A DNA stretch of 64,000 bases from Saprospiraceae bacterium (GTDB taxonomy: Bacteria; Bacteroidota; Bacteroidia; Chitinophagales; Saprospiraceae). The stretch lies in NCBI GenBank assembly GCA_016714445.1, contig JADJNF010000008.1, positions 310,001 to 374,000 on the forward strand, read 5' to 3'. Shown piece by piece: positions 29,570 through 39,400 of this stretch. The first letter of the stretch is position 1. Every line of letters begins with the position of its first letter. The notes below the pieces were generated by a model. The model was not told the origin of the DNA. It ran no database searches and was given only the letters and a program-made list of their open reading frames with translations. A program made the position numbers and the translations under genes.

Positions 29570-30134
29570 CTTTTTCCGGTTTATCATTTTCGGAATACTT
29601 TACATTTTCAATGAGAACATCCACAAACTGTTCGTCCCGGATTTTTATGGTTATGATGCGCGGGCTATCAATTTTATAATAACCGGTTCTTCCCGACTCC
29701 AGTTTCTTATCTTTAAAGCCGGGTCCATACCATTTTTCCATGAGTGATTTTACTTCAAGAATAAGGCTATCGGACTGTAGCTCTCTGTTCCATGGAGCCC
29801 ATGCCTTATAATTAAAATATATGGGCATAGCAAAAATTTTGTCTTTATGAAAATTCGGATAAAAATTCATGTCTACCGGCAATTTGAAATTTTCATTATC
29901 AATATAAAGGACTGATGTATTTTGGGTTCCCTGAATGGTTTTACCTTCTTTATTAAGTTCCATACACCTGTCATAAAAAGCCTGTTTTTCCATACCAAAA
30001 CTTATACCTAAAAAAATTGAATCTAGTTTGGTATCATACTTCTTCCAAGGTATTATTTGATTTTTATATGCAATAAAAGCTAGTATTGCCAATATTGCCA
30101 GCGCAGCTATCCATATTACTTTCTTTGAACTCAT
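29562..30134 (-). CDS. Membrane-anchored protein of unknown function in the FG-GAP/GH97 operon
   Basis: 190 residues: one N-terminal transmembrane helix (about 6-23), then a 165-residue extracytoplasmic domain with DSIFLGISFGMEKQAFYDRC, a WYGPGF segment and several aromatic residues. I do not recognise a family. The segment SFGMEKQAFYDRC-LN resembles short domains in which a small protein senses or holds a partner, but nothing firm can be said. Its ATG shares four bases (ATGA) with the repaired stop of FG-GAP gene A and its stop overlaps the start of gene B, so it is translationally coupled to both. That fixed position suggests an assembly or export role for the FG-GAP proteins. Confidence 0.75.
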   Translation of the reverse strand: MSSKKVIWIAALAILAILAFIAYKNQIIPWKKYDTKLDSIFLGISFGMEKQAFYDRCMELNKEGKTIQGTQNTSVLYIDNENFKLPVDMNFYPNFHKDKIFAMPIYFNYKAWAPWNRELQSDSLILEVKSLMEKWYGPGFKDKKLESGRTGYYKIDSPRIITIKIRDEQFVDVLIENVKYSENDKPEKDE

Positions 30135-33100
30135 TTTGTTTTTTGTTTTGCGACATTATTAATTTTATATATTTTAACCAGCTCATTGTTTTTAGAAATT
30201 AGGATACATTGTTCCTGGCCGAGCTTAAGGCTTCTTATGTCTCTGATTTCTCCGGATTCACAGATTCCTGATTTTGAATTTTGGAGATAATTAAAATGAA
30301 GGTTTCCTGATTAATAAAAACCATTCCATATGAACCTGCGTCAATACCCATTTCAGGCCTTGCTTTCATCTGATTTCCGCCCAAAACAATATCTTTTTTC
30401 CCATCACCATTTAAATCAGCTATTAACGAAGCTTTTTGATCGGTCCATTGTGCTTGTTCAGGTAGCGGTACAAAGGTAAAAATCCCATTATCATTCCTGA
30501 AAATACCTGATCTAAACTCATTTACTTTATAAACTAAAGAATTTTTTAAAACACCCTGATCAAACATTGTACTTAAATCAGCAGCTGCAAATTCATGATA
30601 CTTCAGTAATCGCTTCTTTAAACCTGGAAGCTGTTTTACAAGATCATCCCTCATGACCCAGGGAAATGTCCAACTGCTCTCCGTGTAGCAACTGATTTGT
30701 TCAATCTGTCCATTACCATCAAAATCATTGACATGCATTTCAAAACTGTCATAATCAGAAGAAAGACGGTTGTTGAGTCCCTTATTACAAACCAAAATAT
30801 CGGAATCGCCATCATCATCTATATCTTCCACACGCATAGATGTCCAAAACCCCTTTATATTCAGCAACCCGGTAGGTGACGTAATATTTTGTATACTTTG
30901 TCTTTGAACTTTGAAAATATCCACATTACTTAAATCCTTCAGTATAATCAATTCAGCAATACCATCACCATTTATATCTGAACCAATAGCGTCAACGATC
31001 ATACCATATTGTCTGAAAGGGGCGCTTAATGATGGAGATAAAGTATATTTACCATTGATATTTTCATAAACAAAAGATGTTGCAGGTATGCCGTAATTAA
31101 ACGGTTCCATCCTTCCTCCTGCAAAAATATCTTTATCACCATCCGCATCCATATCTAACCATACTACAGATGAAGTGGAATTGTACTGTCCGTTAAATAC
31201 TTCCGGATTTTCAATAAAACCATTTTTCGACCCCAGATAAAGTCTGTCCTTTAATCCGGTTGAAGTGTTGGGCAATTCAGATCCACCTCCACATACAAAA
31301 ATGTCCTGAAACCCATCACCATTAAAGTCTTCGATCAGGATTCTGCTGTCTTCCATTACAGCATTTTGTGTTAATACTGAAAATTCTTTTTTTACAAAAG
31401 TTCCATTTTTCTGTTGATAAGCAATTTGGGTGGAATATCCACTACTACCACCTAAAACAATATCTTCCAAACCATCATTATTCAGATCTTTGACTGCAAG
31501 ATGCGGTCCTTCATTTGACAGCATATAAAACAATAATCTATCTCGATCGAAATCTGAAAATTCATTTTCGATATGCAAAAGATCCAACTTGTTGCTAACT
31601 CCTGTCAATAATGTAACCGATGGGACTACAGTTTTATTCGTTTTTATTTTATCTAAAATATTATAATCTAAGGTAATAAAAGTATTAAGTTGACCCGGAT
31701 TATTTACCAAAGATTTTGACCCATCCGGCCAGAATATAATTATAGAATCCAGGTGATTTATATTACCCAACCCAATATGGATTCTGGGATCAACACATGA
31801 CTCAAAACCCCTCATCGGATTTAGCTCTTGCATTATTTTTTCTTTGCCGTAGTAACAAATAATTTTCGTTCCCAATGATTGAATATTATCAGCCTGGCCT
31901 TTAAATGAAATATTTATGAATGTGTTGCCTGGGTTTAATTCAGAATTATTGCGATAGATATGTGCTTTTTCATTTATATTATTGGTAATCAGATCAAGGT
32001 CTCCATCATTGTCCAGATCTGCATAAACAGAACCATTTGAAAAAGTCGGTTTTTCGAGTCCGCTTAATTCGGCAGCATTTGTAAAATTATAGTTTCCTTT
32101 ATTCAAAAACAGATAATTCTGTTGTGGTTCTGAGGGTACTTTTTCCATCATCCGGGAGATTACCTGCTCCTTTTTGTCAATCATCCCTTTTATGGCTTCG
32201 GGATTAAAATCAAAATTAACATAATCCAGGTCTGTCAGATCTTTATAAATACCATTGGCTATAAAAATATCTCTGTTGCCATCATTATTAAAATCTGCAA
32301 TCAACGCTCCCCAACTCCAATCCGTAGCATCCAGACCACTGTACCTTGATATTTCTGTGAATCTTAAATCATCTTCTTTTCCGCAGTTCCCCTGATTTAT
32401 CTGGAGCACGTTTCTACCAAATTGTCTATGATATCCTTTACTTCCATTGAGTGTATATTTATCCCAGTTTTCAAAAAGCGATTTGGTTTTATAGCGGGAC
32501 ATTTTTTCAGGAAGCATTTCCGTTACAAATATGTCCGGCAATCCATCATTGTCAATATCTGCAATATCTGCACCCATCGACCCTAAACTTATTTCCTGGG
32601 TTGCGCTGGTTATCACTTCTCTGAACGTGCCATCCTGATTGTTTAAATATAGATAGTCGCGTTCAAAAAAGTCATTACTTACATATAAATCCGGCCATTG
32701 ATCATCATTCAGATCAGAGATACTTACTCCCAATCCGAATCCAATGGCGCTTCCGTAGATCCCGGCAGTTTTAGATACATCTTTAAATCTGATGGTTGGA
32801 CTTGTCAATAACGAATCCGCAGAATATCTGACTATGTGTTCATTTCGCAACAATCTGTTGCCACCTAGCGTATCAGTTATTTCTCTTAATCCTTCCACTA
32901 TATCATATCCACCCACAGATCTAAGACTATTATTTAGTAGGTAACAATCCAGATCTCCATCTCTGTCATAATCAAAAAATGCTGCATGCGTGGACAAACC
33001 TATAAAATCAAGACCATACTCTTTGCTTTTTTCTGTAAATGTAAGATTACCATTATTAATAAAAAGCTCATTATGCCTGTTGTTTCCTCCGGGTTTTCCG

Positions 33101-33516
33101 GATTTACAAACGTATATATCAGTCCATCCATCCGCATTGATATCAACAAAAGTCACTCCTGAAGACCAAACTTCTTTGCAAGCCACTCCGGCCTTCTGTG
33201 TAATGTCTTCAAATACCAGATTACCTTTATTGAGATATAGTCTATTATCTGCCAGATTACCTGCAAAATAAATATCCATCAGACCATCATTATTGATATC
33301 TCCGACACCTACTCCGCCACCATTAAAAAAATTCTTAAATGTATATGGATTGTATTCTTCGGTAAAAACAAGATCATTGCTGAAAGTTACACCGGTTGTA
33401 TTAGAAGGTAGCAACTGAAATAATTTTTCAGCTTTATGCTTAGAGTCACAACTTACATTCAAAAGTAACCATGTTGTGAAAACTATAAAACCAAATGATT
33501 TATTTAAAGAATGCAA
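30131..33516 (-). pseudogene. FG-GAP/ASPIC-UnbV (CRTAC1-like) lipoprotein, paralogue A, frameshifted near its 3' end
   Basis: First gene of the operon. The main frame runs to a stop at 30235, but the other frame after about 30300 encodes HFNYLQNSKSGICESGEIRD and then LVKIYKINN. This lines up with the C-terminus of paralogue B (HFTALSGKKSGFECEGEIRQ, IKIFEYN). One base missing near 30299-30303 explains this; the repaired stop at 30131 then forms an ATGA overlap with the next gene. No ATG gives a sensible start: the ATG at 33684 adds a long basic leader across the divergent gene, whereas TTG 33516 gives a proper signal (FGFIVFTTWLLLNVSC). Propeller, ASPIC/UnbV domain and second propeller follow as in the paralogues. 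Confidence 0.85.
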
Positions 33517-33548
33517 GCTTAAGGTGTTAAAGTCACTAAAATGAGCCA

Positions 33549-33556
33549 CAAATCTA
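33549..33556 (-). promoter_or_regulatory. Promoter -7 box of the FG-GAP/GH97 operon
   Basis: TAGATTTG on the minus strand matches TAnnTTTG exactly. It sits 32 bases before the proposed TTG start and would exclude any start further upstream. It lies in the ~110-base divergent gap shared with the STN-TonB receptor. No -33 TTTG at the usual spacing. Confidence 0.45.
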
Positions 33557-33628
33557 ATAAAAAAAAAGTAGTTTTCGCCCTTCGTTAGTCTTGTGTCAAA
33601 AATTCTGTTTTTGGCAAAAAATATATTT

Positions 33629-36342
33629 ATGAAACATTGTATCACTTTTGTTTTTTTAGGTTGGGTTTTAATAAATTCCATCAACAGTCAAAAAGCTTTG
33701 GATAAAACCATTTCATTGAGCTTCACCAATAAAAATTTTGTAAGAGTACTATATGATCTCGAAAAAAGCCACGAACTTAAATTCTATTTTGATCCAAAAC
33801 GAATTCCATATTTTGTGTATACTAAATCCTACGAAAATAAACAAATATGGTATATCATACAGGATTTATTAAGTGGCGCTTTACTCAAAGTCATCTCGAT
33901 AGACAATAATACTATAGGAATTATCCCAACTGGACAGCTAAATAAAACCTATATCAATGCATTGGCAGATAAATGGCAAAAAGGAGTGTATGCATATCCT
34001 TTCAAAGAAGAAACCATCACCATGAAATTTACAAAAGGAATAGTTGCTCCAGATTCTCCTAAAAAGGTTAATCTAACTTTGAATTTTAATGACAAGGATC
34101 ATCAAGATGCCTTGATTGGTATAGCGCTTTTTCAGATGATTATAGCATGAATGGAGTAACGGATGCAACCGGAAGTATCCATTTTGAATTGCCCACCGGA
34201 ATATCACTCATAAATACCAACTATATCGGGTATCAAAACAATGTCCTGGAATTTGAGCTATATGAAGACGCTGTATTTAAAATTCCAATGAAGAAAAGTG
34301 CTCTTTTATTGGAGGAAGTAGAGATTTCAGCTCAGAAATTAGTGCAGAATAAATTGGAAAAAACAATTGGTGTTGAGTCTATAGAAATGAAAAAAATAGA
34401 AAGTATTACTCAGGCACTTGGCGAAGTGGATATCATTAAGTCTCTCGAAATACTACCGGGTGTAAAAAGCACTGCAGAAGTTTCAAGTGGCTTTAATGTC
34501 AGAGGTGGAAATATAGATGAGAATATGGTTATTTTGAATGATGCAGTGGTTTTTAATCCTACTCATGTACTTGGATTCACCTCAGCTTTTAATGCGGATG
34601 TAATACAGTCAGTCACTTTGTCCAAAGCTTATATTGATGCTCAATATGGTGGCTGGAATTCATCTGTCCTGGACATTAAAACTCATTTTGGCAATGATGA
34701 TCAGTGGAAGGGAACGGGGTCTGTAGGTACTGCTATCGGAAAATTGACCATCAATGGTCCTGTTACAAAAAATATAAGCATAATGGCATCTGTAAGGAAA
34801 AGCTACAGCAGTTGGTTACTTAAACAGGCATACAATAAAGAAATATCAAATAGCACAGCTGATTTTTATGATTATAACCTGTCCATTAAATACAAATTAA
34901 ATAAAAATCATTTTATACTGTCTGACCATTTCAGATCCGGAGATGTATTTAATTACAATAAAGAATTTGGGTACAACTGGTCAAATACAACAGCAGGAAT
35001 TTCGCTTGTAAGTACGTGGAATAATAAACTTAACTCAAAATTAAATGTATCATGGAGTAGGTTCAGGAGTACTCAGTCCAGTTATACTCCTCCCAGACTA
35101 TTTGATCTGGACTCAGGTATTGATGTCTTAAAAGGTTCATTACAGTTCAATTACTCACTCTCCATTCCTTTATCTATAAAATCGGGTCTTAATATAATGT
35201 TCTTTGATTTCAGTCCTGAAAAGATAAGTTCTTCAGAGCCAAATTCAATCACTCAAACTACTTCAGTATTTAAAAATGATAATATTCAGCTGGCTCCATT
35301 TTTAACAATGGGTTGGGAAGTAAGTTCGCGTTTTAAAGTTGAAACGGGGCTACGATACAGTCAATATTATAGAAGTGGGACCAGGACAGAGTTTGAATAT
35401 TTATTTGAAAACAAATATGTTGTAAATGAAATTTCAGATACGTTGCAAATAGCAAATACTGAAAAATTGGCAGGTTTTGTCGAACCCAGAATAAATGTAC
35501 ATTATAAAATTTCTGAAAGAGTTGCTTTAAAGTCGGCTTATACGCGAACAAGTCAAAACCTGCATCTACTGGTCAATGGAAATACAACCCTTCCATCGGA
35601 TGTTTGGGTGCCCTCCGGCAAATATATAAAACCAAGACTGGCTCAGCAGATTTCCGCCGGATTTGGTTATGCATCAAAAAATCAGATTTTTGCAGTATCA
35701 TCTGACATCTACTATAAACTATATGAAAATAATGTTATTCTTAAAAACTTTCCGGATATTATCCAAAATGAACATATAGAAACTGAAATTTTGCAAGGAA
35801 GAGCCTATAGTTATGGTTTTGAATTCGCTGTTGATATTCAAAAAGGAAACCTGACCGGAAATATTGCGTACACGTATGCCAGAACATTTCAGAAAAATAC
35901 CAACTCAAATTATGATGTAAATTCAAATGTCTTTTTTGCGGCTGATAATGATATACCCCATCAACTTAACATTTTGCTGAATTATCGAAACAACTCTATA
36001 CTGAGTTTTAATTGTAATTTTATTTTTAAAAATGGGAGACCTGTTACTTTACCGGAAAGTACAGTAATTATTGACGATTTTTTAATCCCTGTATATTCGG
36101 ATAGAAATGTTTTCAGACTACCTGACTATTTGAGACTCGACATTGGATGTAATTTTGATTTCAGAAAAGTTAGAAATACTGGAGTTCGTCATTCATTTTC
36201 AGTTGGTGTCTATAATCTATTAGGCAGAAAAAATGCACTTAATATTTTTTACAGAAAAAGTGAAAATGGAAATATAGAAGGATATAAGATCTCTCTGATT
36301 GGAGCTGCCATTCCTTCTCTTTCATGGAATTTTGTTTTTTAA
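33629..36342 (+). pseudogene. STN-domain TonB-dependent receptor, split by a frameshift
   Basis: Start at ATG 33629 (signal peptide ending LINSINSQ); the earlier GTG at 33593 is rejected. The first frame encodes an STN (secretin/TonB short N-terminal) domain about 25-95 and the beginning of a CarboxypepD_reg domain (DKDHQDALIGIALF), and stops at 34150. The second frame carries on the same domain (SDDYSMNGVTDATGSIHFELP), then plug with GFNVRGGNIDENMVILNDA and a barrel. One T added to the five-base T run at 34128-34132 joins them into about 904 residues. The second frame has an ATG overlapping the stop, but a start inside a domain is unlikely to be natural. An STN domain often means signalling to an anti-sigma factor, but none is seen here. 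Confidence 0.87.
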
Positions 36343-36365
36343 TTATACCATTTAAACTTTCGCAG

Positions 36366-37415
36366 ATGATAACATCTTTAAAAATATTGATAATAAGTCT
36401 GTCGGTCTTATTACTTATTCATTCCTGTTTTGAACCTTACGATAATAAAGATGAAAATTTCAAGCCAAATTTAATCGTTGATGCTGAGATTTCAGATACT
36501 GATACATCACATATCATAAAAATATCAGAAGCACAAAAGACAGACATTCAAACTTTTAAAGGATATTCGGGTGCCAAAGTACTACTTAAATCCAACGAAA
36601 ACGATGAACTGGTATTTAGTGAAACTACCACTGTGGGTCATTATAAATATATAGGTGTGTTGAATGACGCAAAAGGTTATGCGCTGGAAGTACAGGTTAA
36701 TGGTAAAGTGGTAGTGACCTCGCCTATCCAATATTTTCCGGAATCATTTATGGTCGATAGTTTGAGAAATTATACAGAATATGTCAGAACCCAAAAACCC
36801 AATGGAAGTGTATTTCAGGAATATATTGTCAATTTTAATGCAGAAGCCAGAAAACCAACCATAGAAAAGGAAGTATTTGTTAGATTTGATATTGAAACGG
36901 TTTTTTTAGTGCTGGAATTAATTTGTTCTCCATTTATTTCGCCTAAAACATGTTATGTCTATAACCACAGAAGTAATTTTGAAATTAACCTTCTTAAGGT
37001 TCCTGTGTCAACATCAGAGATAAATATCAGTCAAAAGATATTTAGTAAAACATTGGATTATGAATTTGGAGGAGCATTTTCGGTAAAGGCAGATGTCAAA
37101 TCGTATAATCAGGAAAATTTTAAATACTGGCAGCAATATAAAAGTGTATTTGATCAAAGTGGATCTGTTGATGATCTTATTCCTGCCAGAATATCCGGCA
37201 ATCTCACTTCTTCATCAGGAAATGTATTGGGTCTTTTTTCACTGGTTAGAAAATCCAGTGTTTTCAAGATTATAAGAAGAGGTGAAGCGGGAGGCAGAAG
37301 TGTTGAACCTTACTGTGGTACTCCCGGATTTTATGAACCTTGGCCAAGGCCATCTGAATGTTGTGAATGTTTAAGATTTGCCAATAGTACATTAACAAAA
37401 CCTTATTACTGGTAA
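36366..37415 (+). CDS. DUF4249-family lipoprotein (second copy)
   Basis: 349 residues from ATG 36366; the longer in-frame start at 36324 lies inside the receptor gene and spoils the signal. SPII signal with lipobox LIHSC (Cys21 of this start). The body is strand-rich with the early PNLIVDAEISDTD pattern of DUF4249, and it has a Cys-rich C-terminus (EPYCGTPGFY, SECCECLRF) that the first copy at 2.1 kb lacks. The gene begins 23 bases after the STN-receptor and is its partner. The C-terminal cysteine group may be disulfide-bonded in the periplasm or bind a ligand. Confidence 0.82.
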   Translation: MITSLKILIISLSVLLLIHSCFEPYDNKDENFKPNLIVDAEISDTDTSHIIKISEAQKTDIQTFKGYSGAKVLLKSNENDELVFSETTTVGHYKYIGVLNDAKGYALEVQVNGKVVVTSPIQYFPESFMVDSLRNYTEYVRTQKPNGSVFQEYIVNFNAEARKPTIEKEVFVRFDIETVFLVLELICSPFISPKTCYVYNHRSNFEINLLKVPVSTSEINISQKIFSKTLDYEFGGAFSVKADVKSYNQENFKYWQQYKSVFDQSGSVDDLIPARISGNLTSSSGNVLGLFSLVRKSSVFKIIRRGEAGGRSVEPYCGTPGFYEPWPRPSECCECLRFANSTLTKPYYW

Positions 37416-37474
37416 AACAAGAAAGGCAATTCGTATTAAACTAATTACCTTTCCAATATAAACTTTTTGAAGTT

Positions 37475-37864
37475 TTACCCCACCGAAGCGGCATACGCCA
37501 CAGCATCCATCAATCCATCCAGTTCTTCTGGATTTGTCAGTCTGATCTTAACTATCCAGCCTTCACCATATGGATCTTCATTGATCAAGCCGGGATTATC
37601 GCCGTCAGCTTCGTCCAATTTACTATTAAACTCAAGAATTTCTCCACTTACAGGCATAAACAGATCAGAGGTTGTTTTTACTGCCTCAACAGTACCGAAT
37701 ATTTCATCTTTTGCTATGGTTTCACCTACAGTATCTACCTCTACGTACACCAATTCACCGAGTTCGCTTTGTGCAAAATCAGTAATCCCTATGTAAGCTA
37801 CGTCTCCGTCCATTCGGATCCACTCGTGCTCTTTGGTATATTTAAGATTATCAGGAAAATTCAT
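37475..37864 (-). CDS. gcvH: Glycine cleavage system H protein
   Basis: 129 residues, full length. N-terminal YTKEHEWI, then VAYIGITDFAQSELGELVYVELP-like text, and the lipoyl-lysine site EAVKTTSDL (Lys63) in the family context FGTVEAVKTTSDLFMP. The lipoylated H protein shuttles the aminomethyl group between the P, T and L proteins of glycine cleavage in the cytoplasm. None of the genes for the other subunits is nearby. It lies 21 bases downstream of citrate synthase on the same strand, so the two are probably co-transcribed. Confidence 0.96.
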   Translation of the reverse strand: MNFPDNLKYTKEHEWIRMDGDVAYIGITDFAQSELGELVYVEVDTVGETIAKDEIFGTVEAVKTTSDLFMPVSGEILEFNSKLDEADGDNPGLINEDPYGEGWIVKIRLTNPEELDGLMDAVAYAASVG

Positions 37865-37885
37865 ATTGGTTTGTTTTATGTTTGA

Positions 37886-39193
37886 TTAGTTAATAGCGAC
37901 AAATTTTTTAAGCCAGTCGGTCGTGATTGACTTAGGCCTTTCCAGAGCAAGACCGAGAGCCCTGTCCCAACAAAGACCTGCACATACACCCAATGCCCTG
38001 GAAACACCGAATAGGACTGTATAATAATTATATTCGGTAAGACCATAGTGAACCAACAATGCTCCTGAGTGGGCATCAACATTTGGCCATGGATTTTTAA
38101 CCTTACCCAATGCCCCCAAAACTTCAGGGACTATTTCATACAGATCCCAAACTATTTGAACTATTGGGTCATCTTTAATATTGTCTTTGGCAAATCTCAT
38201 CTGGGCTATAAATCTTGGATCAGGCTGTCTTAGTACTGCATGTCCATATCCTGGTACTACTTTACCTTCTGCAAGCGTGTCGTTGATATATTTTCTGATT
38301 TGATCTTTGGTAGGACTATTGGTACCTATCTCTTCCACCATTTCAAATATCCACTTGATTACTTCCTGATTGGCAAGTCCGTGCAGAGGACCAGCAAGTG
38401 CATTCATTGCCGCACTAAATGAATAATATGCATCGCTCAATGTGGATCCTACAAGGTGCATGGTATGTGCAGAAGCGTTACCTCCTTCGTGATCTGTATG
38501 TATAGTAAGATACAATCTCATAAGGGCTAAAAAGTCAGGGCTATCAAACCCCAGCATTTTTGCAAAATTACCTCCCCAGTCCATATTCGGATCAGGAGCT
38601 ATATGCTGATCATTGTGAAAGGACCGCCTGTAGATAAATGCAGCTATTCGTGGCAGACTTGCGATCATATTCATAGAGTCTTCATACATCGCATCCCAGT
38701 AATCATTTTTGCTCATACCTTCTTCATATCTCTGGGCAAAAATGCTGTCACTCTGCATGGCAAGTATAGCTATGCTGAATTGTGTCATGGGGTGAGTATC
38801 TTTGGGAAGCGCTTTTATGGCATCGAAGACAAAATCTGCGACACCACTTCGTCTGCTCCATTCAGCAGAAAGCCATCTCACTTCATCAGTTGTTGGTAAG
38901 TCACCGGTCATCATCAACCAGAACAAACCTTCAGGCAACGGTTCTTTTCCATTAGGTACTCTTGGTAAGAGTTCCCGTAATTGAGGAATATTGTAACCTC
39001 TGAATCGTATTCCTTCTTCAGGGTCAAGAGAAGAAGTGTCCCAAATCATACTTTTGACACTTCTCATGCCTCCTATGAGTTGCTCTATCGTCACCTGATC
39101 CACAATTTTGTCACCGTGTTCTTTTACGATAGATTTGAGCTCAGCTTTGAGGGCAGCTGATTTCTGATAAAATTTTTCTTTTAATGGGTCCAT
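37886..39193 (-). CDS. gltA: Citrate synthase, mitochondrial (eukaryotic) type
   Basis: 435 residues. Catalytic His and Asp blocks are visible: LTIHTDHEGGNASAHT, NALAGPLHGLANQEV, VPGYGHAVLR and VDAHSGALLVHYGLTE. Several of these, especially HTDHEGGN, PLHGLANQEV, PGYGHAVLR and YYTVLFGVSRALGV, match mitochondrial citrate synthase closely and differ from the hexameric gamma-proteobacterial type with its NADH site. It condenses oxaloacetate and acetyl-CoA in the TCA cycle. The N-terminus lacks a transit peptide. Followed by gcvH; 207 untranslated bases lie upstream with no clear promoter box. Confidence 0.93.
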   Translation of the reverse strand: MDPLKEKFYQKSAALKAELKSIVKEHGDKIVDQVTIEQLIGGMRSVKSMIWDTSSLDPEEGIRFRGYNIPQLRELLPRVPNGKEPLPEGLFWLMMTGDLPTTDEVRWLSAEWSRRSGVADFVFDAIKALPKDTHPMTQFSIAILAMQSDSIFAQRYEEGMSKNDYWDAMYEDSMNMIASLPRIAAFIYRRSFHNDQHIAPDPNMDWGGNFAKMLGFDSPDFLALMRLYLTIHTDHEGGNASAHTMHLVGSTLSDAYYSFSAAMNALAGPLHGLANQEVIKWIFEMVEEIGTNSPTKDQIRKYINDTLAEGKVVPGYGHAVLRQPDPRFIAQMRFAKDNIKDDPIVQIVWDLYEIVPEVLGALGKVKNPWPNVDAHSGALLVHYGLTEYNYYTVLFGVSRALGVCAGLCWDRALGLALERPKSITTDWLKKFVAIN

Positions 39194-39400
39194 TCTTTAG
39201 GGATTATAATAAAATTTGGTATTAATTTAGGTGTATAAAAAAGTAAACAAAATTCCTGCTTTAAGGATTTTGAAATCATGCGCTAAAATAAGAATAAATA
39301 GAAAATAATCAACTTAATCTTAACAAAATAACAAACCTGTGCCATCCAAAATGCTAAAAAAGATATTCCACAATGTTACAAATGATTAATAATAAAATGT

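Noticed and set aside
20922..33516. Tandem DNA repeats within the FG-GAP genes
   Set aside because: The repetition is at protein motif level (DxNxDG); the DNA copies are diverged and not a repeat array.
33517..33684. Long N-terminal extension of FG-GAP gene A
   Set aside because: It would cross the promoter box and the divergent receptor start, and it destroys the signal peptide.
34147..34150. ATGA overlap as evidence for two separate, coupled genes in the STN receptor
   Set aside because: The second start would lie inside the CarboxypepD domain; one extra T in the preceding T5 run restores the full domain.
37421..37453. Hairpin between the second DUF4249 gene and gcvH as terminator
   Set aside because: Imperfect 11-bp stem with a mismatch and no T run; too weak to call.
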